Positions 18,858 to 28,883 are shown, counted from the first letter of the stretch. The stretch is DNA of 64,000 nucleotides from a candidate division KSB1 bacterium (GCA_034506175.1 JAPDQB010000022.1:1-64000); one strand, 5' to 3'. A program made the numbers and translations. The notes: generated from the sequence alone by a model not told the origin.

Positions 18858-20764
18858 ATGAAGCGAGGTCGTCTTAGCCATTTAATTTGTCGCGGTTACG
18901 GTCTGGCGGCAATTCTGTTTAGCCTCGGATCGCATGCAGCTTTTGCGCAAACTTCTGATCAAACGCCGCCGAACTTCAAGATCGCGTTTATCGGGGATCA
19001 GGGTTCGGGCTCGAATGCGACGGCTGTTTTGAACTTGATCAAAAACGAGGGCGCCAACGCCGTGATGCACCAGGGGGATTTCGATTATAACGACAATCCC
19101 CAAGCCTGGGACGATCTTATCACGAGCGTCTTGGGCGCTAATTTTCCATATTTTGCTTCGATCGGAAATCATGACGAAGGCAAATTCTTTGGCACCGGCG
19201 GTTATCAATCTTATCTGGCTGCCCGGATGAACCGCCTCGGCATTACGTGGGATGGCGATCTGGGTGTCAAATCGTCATTTAAACGTTAGTTCTGACGGAA
19301 GACCTGCCCGGCACAACGCCAGACGAAGGCAAAACTTTTGTGTTTGTCTCGGGATTGGGAGGCAAAAGCATCCGCAGTCAAAGTTTAAGCGGGGCGTGGT
19401 GGGCCAGCATATATACTTCGACACAAAACGCCACTCATGGCGCGCTGTTTGGCGTCTTCAACGTTGATGGGATGCCGAATAAGGCGCACTTTTATTTCAA
19501 GGCGATCAATGGCGCGGTGGTGGACAATTTTTATGTGATCAGCAATGTCATCCCGCCGCAGCCACCAGCCATCTCGTCTTTTTCACCGACGGATGGCCCG
19601 TTTGGCACCGAAGTTACGATAAACGGCAGCAACTTCACCGGCGCGACGCAGGTGCGATTTAACGATGTGGCTGTCGGCAACTTCGCGATCGTTTCTGAGT
19701 CCCAAATTCGCGCCGAAGTGCCCGCCGGCGCCACCACTGGAAAAATCAGTGTCACCACCCCGGGCGGAACCACGGCCAGCGCGGATGATTTCATCGTGAC
19801 TCCACCGCAGCAACCGGCGATCTCTTTTTTTATCCCCCTCAACGGACCGGTTGGCACACAAGTCACCATCGCCGGCAATTTCTTCACCGGCGCCACCGAA
19901 GTCGCGTTCAACGGCATGGCGGCGAGCAACTTTACGGTGGTTTCAAATTCCCAAATTCGTGCTAACGTTCCCACTGGCGCGTCAACAGGTAAGATTACAG
20001 TCACTGCACCTGGCGGTGTTGCCACCAGCGCCAGCGATTTTACGGTTACAATTTTGTCTACTGCAAATCTGGCGCTCAATAAACCCGCCTCAGCTTCGAG
20101 CACGGAAGGCAGCAATACACCAAGCAAAGCCGTCGACGGCAACACCAGCACTTATTGGCGCAGCGGCGGCAGTTCAACTTCATGGCTGCGAGTCGATTTG
20201 GGATCGGAACAGACGGTCGGCCGGGCGGTGATCAAGTGGTACAGCAGTTATTATGCGAAGCAATATCAATTTCAAGTTTCAAATAATGATGCAAACTGGA
20301 CTACCGTCTACACCAACAACTCGGGTAGCAAGGGCACGAATCAATTTAACTTTACGCAAACTACCGCGCGGTATGTTCGCCTTTACATGACAAAAAACAA
20401 TAAATCAAGCTATCGCGTCACTGAGCTGGAAGTTTATTCGAGCGCTGCCAGCGCGCTGGCGGGAGATAAAGCCGAAGACACCAATCCGGCGGCTTCTCCC
20501 AAAGAAATTGTTTTGCTTCCCAATTATCCCAATCCGTTCAATCCCTCGACTACAATCGCCTATTCGATACCCGAAGCAAAGCATATCACCATAAAAGTCT
20601 ACGATCTCGCCGGCCACGAAGTGGCGACACTGGTTAACGGTTATCAAGACCGCGGCGATTATCAGGTGATCTTCGATGCGACGGACAAGCCGAGCGGATT
20701 TTATTTTGTGGTTTTAAAAGCGGATGCCGAAATTTACGTGCGGCGTCTTTTGCTCATGAAATGA
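18858..20764 (+). pseudogene. Secreted metallophosphoesterase-TIG-discoidin protein, core deleted
   Basis: Two open parts of one gene. Part one (18858-19289) has GGAGG before the ATG, a signal peptide ending AAFAQ, and the first calcineurin-like phosphoesterase motifs: 'IAFIGDQGSG', 'MHQGDFDY', 'SIGNHDEGKF'. It stops after 'SSFKR'. Part two is in another frame from about 19283 (TLVLTEDLPGTTPDEGKTF onward). It holds two IPT/TIG domains ('GTEVTINGSNFTGATQVRF', 'GTQVTIAGNFFTGATEVAF'), a discoidin F5/8C domain ('NLALNKPASASS'...'YWRSGG') and a sorting tail (NYPNPFNPST). The later His-rich metal ligands of the phosphoesterase are absent, so a segment of perhaps 100 codons seems deleted near 19280-19285 with a frame change. 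Catalysis should be lost. Confidence 0.8.
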
Positions 20765-21959
20765 GAGGTGGCTTATTGAGCGGCAAATAAACTTGAAAAG
20801 TCGAGCCCCGATTCAACTCGCTGCTCACTTTGATGCCGCCATCGTGCGCTTCGGCGATGGCGCGCGCCAAAGACAGTCCCAGCCCGAGGCCGCCGCCCAT
20901 AAAACCGGTTTTGCTCGAGCTGTGATGATCGCTGTCTTGCAGCTCGTAAAATTTCTCGAAAATTTTGCCAAAATCTTCCGGCCGGATGCCGACGCCGGTA
21001 TCGCGGACGGCAATGACGCAGAATTCGCCTTCTTGAGATAAAAACACGTCGATCCGGCCGCCATCCGGCGTGAACTTGATGGCGTTTTGAATCAATTCGG
21101 AGATCATGATTTTGATTTGCAGCCGGTCGGCATAAAGCCGGCAGCCCTCGCAATCGAGATGTGGCGTCAGAGTCTGCCGGCGCTCTTGCACCGCCAGGCG
21201 AAATTCCTGGATGATGCCCTCCAGCAATTCTTTGATGTTGAGCTCTTCGCGCCGCAGTGAAAAGGTTCCCTGCTCCAGTGCCATGAGATCGACCATGTCG
21301 GTGACAATTTGCTCGAGATCCAAAATCGCGGCGTTGATCACGCGCATGCAGTCGTTCCTCTCCTCCGGTGAGAGTTTGTGGTCCTCGCCGTTCAAAATGG
21401 CGAGATAGCCCCGCAAGTGGCTCACCGGCGTGCGCAGTTCGTGCGAAGTGATGGCGATGAATTTGTCTTTGGCAATTTGCAATTCGCGCAGCTTTTCATT
21501 GGCGCGTTTGAGGGCGAGATTCTCCCGGCTCAACGAAATTTTTTCGCGGCATTTGTTGATGACCAGGCGGATTTGCTCGGCCTTGAGCGGTTTCAAGAGA
21601 AAATCATAAGCGCCCAGTTTCATGGCTTCGATGGCGTTCTCGATCGTCGCAAAGCCGGTCATGATGATGACTTCGATATGGGGGAAATCGCGCTTGATCG
21701 CATGCAGCAGCTCCAGCCCGCTCATGCCCGGCATCTTCAAATCCGACAGCACGATGGCAATCTCCGGCTCGCTGCGCAGGAATTCCATGGCTTTGATGCC
21801 ATTTTCCGCGGCAAAAATCGCGTAATTATCCTGCTCCAGGCTGAGCTGGCAAACATGCCGCACCACTCTTTCATCATCGACAATTAAAATTTTCGCAGCC
21901 CCGCGTCTGGCGCTGTGATTGGGATTAACGGTGGGGGGAAGCGCAATCGATACATCCAT
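20754..21959 (-). CDS. Receiver-histidine kinase hybrid
   Basis: A soluble two-component protein (401 residues) with a receiver first and kinase second. The receiver (about residues 20-135) has 'ILIVDDERVV', phospho-acceptor Asp in 'IVLSDLKMPGMSG', Thr in 'VIIMTGFAT' and Lys in 'FLLKPLKAEQI'. A short helix leads to the HisKA domain with the phosphorylated His in 'ITSHELRTPVSHLRGY', then the ATPase: N-box 'ELIQNAIKFTPDGG', G1 'VRDTGVGIRPEDF' and G2 'GGLGLGLSLARAI'. No membrane helix, so it senses through its receiver or partners. The start at 21959 has GAGAGG 9 bases upstream, better than the one at 22055. It ends 11 bases into the convergent phosphoesterase remnant. Confidence 0.92.
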   Translation of the reverse strand: MDVSIALPPTVNPNHSARRGAAKILIVDDERVVRHVCQLSLEQDNYAIFAAENGIKAMEFLRSEPEIAIVLSDLKMPGMSGLELLHAIKRDFPHIEVIIMTGFATIENAIEAMKLGAYDFLLKPLKAEQIRLVINKCREKISLSRENLALKRANEKLRELQIAKDKFIAITSHELRTPVSHLRGYLAILNGEDHKLSPEERNDCMRVINAAILDLEQIVTDMVDLMALEQGTFSLRREELNIKELLEGIIQEFRLAVQERRQTLTPHLDCEGCRLYADRLQIKIMISELIQNAIKFTPDGGRIDVFLSQEGEFCVIAVRDTGVGIRPEDFGKIFEKFYELQDSDHHSSSKTGFMGGGLGLGLSLARAIAEAHDGGIKVSSELNRGSTFQVYLPLNKPPLIS

Positions 21960-22109
21960 TGTGAAATTCCTCTCTCGGGCACAGCCTTCCGGCAATGGTT
22001 CATCTCGAAAAAACTGGTCGATAATTCGCGCGCTCCCAACAGGCGTAGCCCTCACTCAGCCAATGGGATTTTAAGCATTTTTACGGTAAGATTCAAGTTT
22101 CTTTTTGAC

Positions 22110-22165
22110 AAAATTTCGACCAAAAACAAGAAGGTCTCAATCCACTGCCTATGGATTGAGACCTT
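22110..22165 (-). terminator. Terminator of the lytic transglycosylase gene
   Basis: A perfect 14-bp inverted repeat (22131-22144 and 22152-22165) with a 7-base loop, followed on the minus strand by CTTGTTTTTGG. It lies about 85 bases after the transglycosylase stop and before the kinase gene. The stem's length and symmetry are unusual for a terminator. Confidence 0.75.
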
Positions 22166-22249
22166 CAGAGGTACCAACGTCCTAAAATTTCATCCTAAGA
22201 GCACGCAACCTTCCTGTCACAAATCTTTACAAGCATCGCTTTTCAAGTT

Positions 22250-22984
22250 TTAGAGCTGGGGATTGCTCCAGTTCATTTCGCGATATTGCTTGTAGATGTT
22301 TTTGATCGAGGGGACGTAAACCGAAGTTTCATCCCACAGGATGCCGTCGGCGTGGCCGCTCTTGACCCAGAGCGCCGCGCGCTTTTCGCCGCCGTTGTAA
22401 GCAGCCAGTCCGCCGTCGACGTTGTATTCATCGACCAACGAAGACAAATAACGGCAACCGATGCGAATATTGAGGACGGGATTGAACAGCACTTCTTCCG
22501 CCGAGCTCCAGTTGATATCCTCGTATTTCGCGATGTACATGCCGGTTTTCGGCATGATTTGCATCAGCCCAAGGGCGCCGGCGGGCGAAATCACTTCCGG
22601 ATTCCACGAGCGACCGCTTTCGTGCGTGATGGTTGCGCAAATCAAATCCAGATCCAGATTCGGATACTTCACGCTCATTTCGTAGATCGTGTTCGCAATT
22701 TCATACTTCTGAGCGGAATCCATGTTGGGGTTGAAACGGTTGATAATGGCGATGACTTTTTGGATGCTGTATTGACGCACACTATCAACATTCATCGCTG
22801 CCCGCAGGTCTTGCAAAGCGCGCTCCAACTCGGCGATCTTGTCCTCCTGGGCATTGTAGATGCTCAGGTAGCGGAAGCTGAAGCCGATCAGAACAGTACT
22901 CAACGCCAAGACCATAATCACCTTCATAATTCTGGCCGGGCGCAACTTTGCGATGAATTCCCCAAAGTATTCCCCTTTGATCAT
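22250..22984 (-). CDS. Membrane-anchored lytic transglycosylase (SLT domain)
   Basis: Cuts the glycan strands of peptidoglycan, forming anhydro-muropeptides, on the periplasmic side. Residues about 20-40 form a membrane anchor (IMKVIMVLALSTVLIGFSF), followed by a short coiled coil (EDKIAELERALQDLRAAM). The SLT catalytic domain has the active Glu in 'ATITHESGRSW', then 'SPAGALGLMQIMP', 'NIRIGCRYLSSLVDEY' and 'GGLAAYNGGEKRA', the standard goose-lysozyme-type motifs. The ATG at 22984 has GGAGG 5 bases upstream, so I prefer it to 23029. Single-gene unit with a strong hairpin downstream. Confidence 0.92.
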   Translation of the reverse strand: MIKGEYFGEFIAKLRPARIMKVIMVLALSTVLIGFSFRYLSIYNAQEDKIAELERALQDLRAAMNVDSVRQYSIQKVIAIINRFNPNMDSAQKYEIANTIYEMSVKYPNLDLDLICATITHESGRSWNPEVISPAGALGLMQIMPKTGMYIAKYEDINWSSAEEVLFNPVLNIRIGCRYLSSLVDEYNVDGGLAAYNGGEKRAALWVKSGHADGILWDETSVYVPSIKNIYKQYREMNWSNPQL

Positions 22985-23604
22985 CTTATCCTCCACGAAT
23001 AAGTTAATGGGATATTTAAGTCCTTCCAAGCTGTTTTCGTCGTGTACAAAAAATCACTTATTTCAGCAGTCTCTATCTGTTTCAATCTCAATAGCCGGTC
23101 AGTTTTAGCGTATATTACAACGTCGCTAAATTTTGAAAAGTTGCGTTTGATTTTATGCTGAGCAGGTTTTCAAGAACTTAAACCTTTATTTTAAAAGAAT
23201 TATCATCTACAAATCTTTTGCATCTTTCAATTTGAAATTTGCTATGACATAACCTAAAGCAAAAGGCATACCAAAAATAGCTCAAGCCTGAATGAGTTGT
23301 TTCCTCTTAAAAAACTGAACTGATCGACAACAAACTGTTCGAGAGTGAGTCAGTTGGCCTTTTTGGGATGGCGGAATTTGACCACACGCCAATTTCGCAA
23401 AGCTGAAAAATATGAAAATCTTGGCAAAAACTCTGTATTTAGTTGCGCCTACCGCAGACTCATGCTCAGTTTAGTATTGTCGATTATCTGCCACTTGAGT
23501 AGGCAGAATGTTGGATGAACAATTTTTGAAGGGTTTAAAGGCAGGAAAACGCATCAAAGGTTATATTCTAAACTGTTGGGTCGATAAGAAGGGCAGTCAC
23601 CATG
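22985..23604. other. 620-bp gap, nothing recognised
   Basis: AT-rich intergenic sequence upstream of the transglycosylase gene and downstream of the deacetylase gene. Short open frames (for example from 23508 on the plus strand) run into the deacetylase antisense and show no homology I recognise. No hairpin with a T-tract is visible at the deacetylase 3' end. Confidence 0.5.
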
Positions 23605-24501
23605 TCACAAACTATGCCATTTTTTCCATGTTTCCATACCCGTGTTTACATGAATGGAGACCGTGTCATTTGTATCATAGGCGTATCCGCCGCCAAGTGT
23701 AACAGCAATTGGAATGTTTCGTTCCTTGGCCCATTGCAAAATGTGACGATCCCTTTCTGCCAAACCATTTATGGTCAATCGCAAATCGCCAAGTTGATCG
23801 TGCTCATAGGGATCGGCCCCGGCTTGATACAAAATCAGTTCCGGGCGGAACTCATCCAAAATTCTCGGAAGGTGATCATGCAAGTGCTGCAAATACTCCT
23901 TATCTTTGATTCCATTTTCCAGATGAATATCCAAATCACTTTTCTCTTTGAGTGGATAAAGATGCCACTGGTGAATGGAAAAGGTAAATACGGTTGGATC
24001 GTGTTGAAAAATTTTGGCGGTGCCATTGCCCTGATGCAGATCGCAATCGATCACCATCGCTTTTCGGATTTTTTTTTGCGCTTGCATCGCTCGGACGGCG
24101 ACGGCGAGATCGTTCAAATAACAAAAGCCCTCGGCCTTTTCGGCAAAGGCATGATGAAAGCCGCCGCCGATATGCACCGCCGCTCCGTGTTCCAGAGCCG
24201 ATTCCGCTGCGCGAATCGTTCCGCCGCATGCCAGAATCGACATCTCAACGATCTGGCGCGTCAGCGGCAGTTCGGAAAACAGCGTTCGCGGCGTCCATCG
24301 CAAGTTTTGAAGATCATCGAGATAGCTTTGCGTATGAACCAGCAAAAGCTGCTCGCGCGTCGCCGCTGCGGGTTCAATAAACGCCGCCGCTGGGATGTGA
24401 TGACGCTCGTGCAAAGCCTGCGTCACGAGACGATATTTTTGAACCGGAAAAACGTGAATGCCGATGTCGGCCTCGTAAAGCGGCGAATAAACAAAATGCA
24501 T
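23605..24501 (-). CDS. Histone deacetylase family zinc amidohydrolase
   Basis: An arginase/deacetylase-fold enzyme (298 residues) that would remove acetyl or acyl groups from lysine, polyamines or small amides. Seen: 'GGGFHHAFAEKAEGFCYLND' with the catalytic His pair, zinc ligands in 'VIDCDLHQGNGTA' (Asp and His) and the Asp of 'YQAGADPYEHD', and 'TLGGGYAYD' near the end. Bacterial members are often acetoin-utilisation (AcuC) or polyamine deacetylases; the substrate here cannot be told. Last gene of a tight three-gene unit, 6 bases after the OpcA-like gene, suggesting a link to central carbon or acetyl control. Confidence 0.9.
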   Translation of the reverse strand: MHFVYSPLYEADIGIHVFPVQKYRLVTQALHERHHIPAAAFIEPAAATREQLLLVHTQSYLDDLQNLRWTPRTLFSELPLTRQIVEMSILACGGTIRAAESALEHGAAVHIGGGFHHAFAEKAEGFCYLNDLAVAVRAMQAQKKIRKAMVIDCDLHQGNGTAKIFQHDPTVFTFSIHQWHLYPLKEKSDLDIHLENGIKDKEYLQHLHDHLPRILDEFRPELILYQAGADPYEHDQLGDLRLTINGLAERDRHILQWAKERNIPIAVTLGGGYAYDTNDTVSIHVNTGMETWKKWHSL

Positions 24502-24507
24502 GTTTGT

Positions 24508-25665
24508 TCAAATAAGCTGCGTCGCGAAACGCAAAGCGCTTTCATAAACCGCCTCGCGGCCGGGTGACGTGATTTCCTGCGACAACAATTCTGCGGCCGG
24601 CGTCTCGGAAAAATCCAGCGTCGTTTCGGAAATGGTTTGCCCGCCCTCAGTGACTTGCACGGCCGCCTTCCCCTGATGGAAGTTTCGCTGCGCCGAAAAC
24701 ACCAGCGCGCCATCATCCGGCTGAAACCGAATTTGCACAGAAAGAGTGCCGCCCGGCATTGTCGTTTCATCCGTGCCGGACTCGGGCTGGCGCAACACAA
24801 CTTTGCCAATCGCTTCCCGGCTGGCGGCTTGCCAACTCGTCCGGAAAATATTTTCACTCCCGGCGGTAGCCTCCGCCGTCAAAGGCTCATTGAGCTTCCA
24901 ACTCAACAAATTGGCCAGCCAGCCGAGAAAAAGCAGGGGTTGAGCGAAATGCACATCGCCTTCCGGCGCCGCAACGGCTTCGACGCTGATTTCTGCCAAC
25001 TGTTCGCGGCGCGAAGCAGCCACTGGCGATTCTAAAAATTCCGCGACCACCTCGCGCCAACGCGCCGTTCGCCGCCAGTTGAGATCGCTGCAAACGCCGC
25101 TTTCCCAGTTTAAAGTCAAGGCCCGCGCCTGGGAAAGCGTAGCGCCAGCATCGCGGCCATCCGCCGAATCAAAAATCAATTGCCGGCTGGCCGCAATCAG
25201 CTTCTCAAAGAGAACGCTCTCTTCGGGAAGATCGCCCTGCCACCACAACACCGCCGGCAAATCGCTGGCGATGAGCGGGACGACGATTTCTGGCAGCTTG
25301 TCAACGACATTTCCTTTGGCGCTGATGGTGATTTGCTCGCATCCCGTTTTTTTGCCGTCAACGTCATGAAAATGCGCCGAAACATAGGAAGAAATTTCAT
25401 TTTCATCCGCCTCCGGCTCTGCAATCAGTGCGATGACGCGGGCAGGTTGGCGGCGCGTCAGTTCCACAAGTTGATGCGCCGCTCTTTCGTAAGCGCCTTC
25501 ATGGGGGGAAAAGAGCAACAGATTCAGGTTGCAGGCGCGCGTGCAATCTGGCATTTGGGCAGTGAGGCCTTGCCACAGCGCCTCCAGTTTCGTGGCAATC
25601 TCATCGACCGCGACGGCGAGAGGTTCTCCCTTGACAAAACCATCAACCAATTCGTCCGCAGACAT
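24508..25665 (-). CDS. OpcA-like glucose-6-phosphate dehydrogenase assembly protein
   Basis: A 385-residue protein of the OpcA family, known from cyanobacteria and actinobacteria as an allosteric activator of glucose-6-phosphate dehydrogenase. Recognised from 'CTRACNLNLLLFS' near residue 45, 'QPARVIALIAEPEADE', 'GCEQITI', and the core 'VVPLIASDLPAVLWWQGDLP', then 'LIFDSADGRD' and 'DLNWRRTARWREVVAEFLES'. No catalytic role is known. The usual neighbours zwf and gnd are absent; instead it sits 9 bases after a fructose-bisphosphate aldolase gene and 6 before the deacetylase. The zwf gene would have to lie elsewhere. Confidence 0.85.
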   Translation of the reverse strand: MSADELVDGFVKGEPLAVAVDEIATKLEALWQGLTAQMPDCTRACNLNLLLFSPHEGAYERAAHQLVELTRRQPARVIALIAEPEADENEISSYVSAHFHDVDGKKTGCEQITISAKGNVVDKLPEIVVPLIASDLPAVLWWQGDLPEESVLFEKLIAASRQLIFDSADGRDAGATLSQARALTLNWESGVCSDLNWRRTARWREVVAEFLESPVAASRREQLAEISVEAVAAPEGDVHFAQPLLFLGWLANLLSWKLNEPLTAEATAGSENIFRTSWQAASREAIGKVVLRQPESGTDETTMPGGTLSVQIRFQPDDGALVFSAQRNFHQGKAAVQVTEGGQTISETTLDFSETPAAELLSQEITSPGREAVYESALRFATQLI

Positions 25666-25674
25666 ACATTTTTC

Positions 25675-26742
25675 CTACGCAACCGTTATTTCAGTGCTCA
25701 AATAAACGTCTTGAATCGCGTTCAACAACTCCACGCCCTCGCTCATGGATTTTTGAAAAGCCTTGCGGCCGGAGATCAAGCCCATGCCGCCGGCGCGTTT
25801 GTTGATGACGGCAGTCTTCACCGCCTCTTTCAGGTCGGACTCGCCCTTGCCGGTGGAGGCGCCGCCGGAATTGATCAAGCCAATGCGGCCCATGTAGCAA
25901 TTGGCCACTTGATACCGAGTGAGATCGATCGGATGCTCCGAGGTCAGTTTCTCATAAACCGACTTGTGGGTTTTCCCGAATTTCAGCGCATTATAGCCGC
26001 CGTTGTTTTCCGGCAATTTTTGTTTGACAATATCGGCTTCAATCGTGACGCCAAGATGGTTGGCCTGTCCGGTCAGATCGGCCGAGACATGATAATCCTT
26101 GTCGCCTTTGACATTGAAGGCGGAATTTCTGAGATAACACCACAGAATCGTGACCAGCCCCAGCTCGTGGGCATGGGCAAACGCCGCGGAGATTTCCTGA
26201 ATTTGCCGCGACGATTCATCCGAGCCGTAATAAACCGTTGCGCCGATGGCCACCGCGCCCATGTTGAATGCCTGCTTGACGTTGGCAAATAGAATCTGGT
26301 CGTATTTATTGGGATACGACAAAAACTCATTATGATTGATTTTCAAAATGAATGGAATCTTGTGCGCATACTTTCGCGAAACCGCCCCCAAAACGCCCAG
26401 CGTGCTTGCCACCGCGTTGCAGCCGCCTTCGATGCCCAGCTTGACAATATTCTCCGGGTCAAAATAAATCGGATTCGGCGCAAATGAAGCACCGGCGGAA
26501 TGCTCGATGCCTTGATCGACCGGCAGGATGGAAACATAGCCGGTGCCGGCCAGCCGGCCGTGATTGAAGATCATCTGCAAATTCCGCAAAACCGAAGGCG
26601 GGCGGTCCGAGGGAACAAAGATGCGGTCGACAAAATCCGGGCCGGGCAGATGAAGCTGGGCTTTGGGAATCGTCGAACACTTATGCTCCAAAAGCGGAGC
26701 GGCATCCTCGCCCAGAATTTCTGAAATGTTTTTGAAAGTCAT
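25675..26742 (-). CDS. fbaB: Class I fructose-bisphosphate aldolase, FbaB/DhnA type
   Basis: Splits or forms fructose 1,6-bisphosphate through a lysine Schiff base. It belongs to the archaeal-type (DhnA) class I group: '[26 protein letters not shown]', '[14 protein letters not shown]', '[16 protein letters not shown]' with a conserved Lys, '[16 protein letters not shown]', and the phosphate-binding '[20 protein letters not shown]'. About 355 residues, as usual. The ATG at 26742 has AGGAGG 8 bases upstream; the TTG at 26748 is less likely. First gene of the aldolase-OpcA-deacetylase unit. No other glycolysis gene is nearby. Confidence 0.93.
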   Translation of the reverse strand: MTFKNISEILGEDAAPLLEHKCSTIPKAQLHLPGPDFVDRIFVPSDRPPSVLRNLQMIFNHGRLAGTGYVSILPVDQGIEHSAGASFAPNPIYFDPENIVKLGIEGGCNAVASTLGVLGAVSRKYAHKIPFILKINHNEFLSYPNKYDQILFANVKQAFNMGAVAIGATVYYGSDESSRQIQEISAAFAHAHELGLVTILWCYLRNSAFNVKGDKDYHVSADLTGQANHLGVTIEADIVKQKLPENNGGYNALKFGKTHKSVYEKLTSEHPIDLTRYQVANCYMGRIGLINSGGASTGKGESDLKEAVKTAVINKRAGGMGLISGRKAFQKSMSEGVELLNAIQDVYLSTEITVA

Positions 26743-26880
26743 TTTCAATTCCTCCTGCTTATCAATGATAATGAGTGAGTTTTAAAAATGTTGAGTGACG
26801 GAGGGCATCTAAAACTCGCGCACAGATAAAATACGGTTTTCGGCAGAAATCTGCAAGCGTTTTCTCCTTGCTTGGTCGTT

Positions 26881-27333
26881 TTACGAATTTCGCAAGGCCA
26901 GCAGCGCCTCGATATCCAGCGGCTGCGAAAGGCCTCCCCATTTCGACCGCTCGCGGCGGGTATCGACGTACAACTCGAGGCCGTTGCCGTCTGGATCGGA
27001 AAAGTACAGCGTTTTACTGATGCCATAATCCACCGCGCCGGCAATTGGGACATTCGCTTCGTGCAGCTTGATATAAGCCTCGGCCAGCGCCCGCAAATCC
27101 GGCAGCTCGAAGGCCACATGAAAAAGGCCAATGGCATGAGGCGCAGGCCGGGGCGCATTCGGACCAACTTCCTGCAATGCCAAATCATGATGCCGGTTGC
27201 TGAGCGTGAGAAAGGCAAAATTCGCCACGCGCTCCGTCACGCGAAAGCCCAGCACCTCGGTATAAAATTTCACCGCCCGCTTGAGGTCGGCGACTTTGAG
27301 ATGCACGTGTCCAACCATGTTCAGCTCGATCAT
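26881..27333 (-). CDS. VOC-family metalloprotein (glyoxalase/dioxygenase-like)
   Basis: A 150-residue vicinal-oxygen-chelate protein with two beta-alpha-beta-beta-beta modules. Seen: 'MVGHVHLKVADLKRAVKFYTEVLGF' with the first metal His, 'NRHHDLALQEVG', then 'GLFHVAFELPDLRALAEAY' with the second His, and 'SDPDGNGLELYVD' with the ligand Glu. This pattern fits catechol-2,3-dioxygenase-like or glyoxalase/fosfomycin-resistance-like members; the substrate cannot be assigned. The start at 27333 is where homology begins; the open frame extends upstream but those residues are Arg/Ser-rich and not family-like. Confidence 0.88.
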   Translation of the reverse strand: MIELNMVGHVHLKVADLKRAVKFYTEVLGFRVTERVANFAFLTLSNRHHDLALQEVGPNAPRPAPHAIGLFHVAFELPDLRALAEAYIKLHEANVPIAGAVDYGISKTLYFSDPDGNGLELYVDTRRERSKWGGLSQPLDIEALLALRNS

Positions 27334-27712
27334 GACTTGTCTCGCTCGGATAAATTCGACTGGCATTTGCCAAAATATAACACTCTCCCGGCGCAATCGC
27401 AATGTTTTTCTTTTCGCGTTCGTCGAAGCGGCGGCGCCATGGCCGCGTCTGCTTACGCAAACGCTTTGTTGCGAACGTATTTTGAGGCGTAACGTTGAAT
27501 GCGCAGTGGCGAATACGATGAAGGCCGCAACAAACATCACGATTTTTCCCGGCGCGCAAAAATTTGTCTTGCAATTATCGTTGGCGATTTATATCATTGA
27601 ACATGACAAAAAAATTTGCGACGGGAGCGACCGGGCACAATAAAAATCAAAAACAAAAATCCGGCGGCTGTTTGTCAAAAAGGTCCGGTGGGTTCGCGTT
27701 GCAGGAGGCCTG

Positions 27713-28792
27713 ATGCACGTTGCAGACGAGTTTTGCACTCGGCAGATCATTCTTCTTTACAACCTCGATGCGAGCTGGTCGGACAGCGATCAAGCTTATG
27801 TCATGCAGCTCGTCGATCGCATGCAAGCCGGCTTTGAAAGCTTCGGCTTCGCCGTGCATCCCCTCTCCGTGCGCCGCGATTTGAGCGTGTTGGATCATTA
27901 TGATCCGCGGCAGTGGCTGGTCTTCAACTGGTGTGAAGGATTCGAGGGCATGCCGTGGTCCGACGCCCTGGTGGCCAAAAGCCTCGAAGCGCGCGGTTTT
28001 ACCTTTACCGGCGCCGACGCCAGAACCATGACGGTCGCGCAGGATAAGTGGCGCGTCAAGAATATTTTGCTCGCCGCCGGTGTGCCCACGCCTCCGGGAA
28101 TGCTGATGGGCGAAAACACGCCCGCCGATGATTGGACGATTTTCCCGGCGCTGGTCAAACCGGTCAACCAGCACGGCAGCTTCGGCGTCACCAAGGATTC
28201 CGTTGTCGAATCCCAAAAGGATTTGGCCCGGCAGGTGGCGTGGGTGAAAAAAAATTTTGGCTGCCAGTCGCTCGTCGAGCCGTTTCTCAACGACCGCGAG
28301 TTTCAAGTGGCGGTATGGGGAAATCATAAACTACAAGTGCTGCCGCCGATGGAACTCGATTATTCCGAATTTACTTCGTTGAACGAACGGCTTTATACCT
28401 TTGACTCGAAATTTGACCCCAATTCGCCGGGGTGGTTTGGCATCAAGTGGATTTGTCCGGCAGTGGTTGACGAGCCACTGCGGGAAGAACTGGCACGCGT
28501 GGCAGCGGCGGCGTTTCGCGCCATGCGCTGTCGCGATTATGCCCGCTTCGATATTCGCCTGTTCAAAGGTCAGCCGATGATTCTGGATGTCAACCCCAAT
28601 CCCGATCTCGATCCCACTTCGGTCTTTCCGGCGGCCGCGGAAGCCGTCGGCCTCAGCTACGCCGACATGGCACTGCGGATTTTGGAACTGGCCGGCATGC
28701 GAATGCGCCGCCGGCTTTCCCTGCTCAAAAGCAAAACGAAACGAACCAAAACTTCCGCGCGTGTCGCCCTGCGTCTCGCCGCAGCGGTTTAA
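27713..28792 (+). CDS. ATP-grasp ligase, D-Ala-D-Ala-ligase-like
   Basis: A 359-residue ATP-grasp enzyme that would join a carboxylate to an amine. It has the D-Ala-D-Ala ligase layout: an N-domain ('VFNWCEGFEGMPWSDALVAK'), 'TGADARTMTVAQDKWRVKNIL', the ATP-binding 'FPALVKPVNQHGSFGVTKDS', 'LVEPFLNDREFQVAVWG', and the metal-binding end 'ARFDIRLFKGQPMILDVNPNPDLD'. The gap between motifs differs from true Ddl, and no mur or van genes are nearby, so a peptide or amide other than D-Ala-D-Ala is likely. AGGAGG lies 4 bases before the ATG. It converges with a C39-like protease gene across a shared terminator. Confidence 0.87.
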   Translation: MHVADEFCTRQIILLYNLDASWSDSDQAYVMQLVDRMQAGFESFGFAVHPLSVRRDLSVLDHYDPRQWLVFNWCEGFEGMPWSDALVAKSLEARGFTFTGADARTMTVAQDKWRVKNILLAAGVPTPPGMLMGENTPADDWTIFPALVKPVNQHGSFGVTKDSVVESQKDLARQVAWVKKNFGCQSLVEPFLNDREFQVAVWGNHKLQVLPPMELDYSEFTSLNERLYTFDSKFDPNSPGWFGIKWICPAVVDEPLREELARVAAAAFRAMRCRDYARFDIRLFKGQPMILDVNPNPDLDPTSVFPAAAEAVGLSYADMALRILELAGMRMRRRLSLLKSKTKRTKTSARVALRLAAAV

Positions 28793-28818
28793 AAAACTTC
28801 GCCTGCAAAAATTAAAAC

Positions 28819-28858
28819 CCCACAGAAATAAATTAAAATTTCTGTGGGATTTTAATTT
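28819..28858. terminator. Bidirectional terminator
   Basis: Perfect 10-bp stem (28819-28828 and 28839-28848) with a 10-base AT-rich loop. T-rich runs follow on both strands (ATTTTAATTT on plus, GTTTTAATTTTTG on minus). It lies between the convergent ATP-grasp and C39-like genes and can serve both. Confidence 0.85.
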
Positions 28859-28883
28859 CGGTGTGCGGATTCTCGTTTTATTT

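Noticed and set aside
22131-22165. A 35-base palindrome that looks like a CRISPR repeat (ending GGATTGAGACC)
   Set aside because: Only one copy is present, with no spacers and no cas genes; a T-rich run follows it on the strand of the transglycosylase gene, so it is better read as a terminator.
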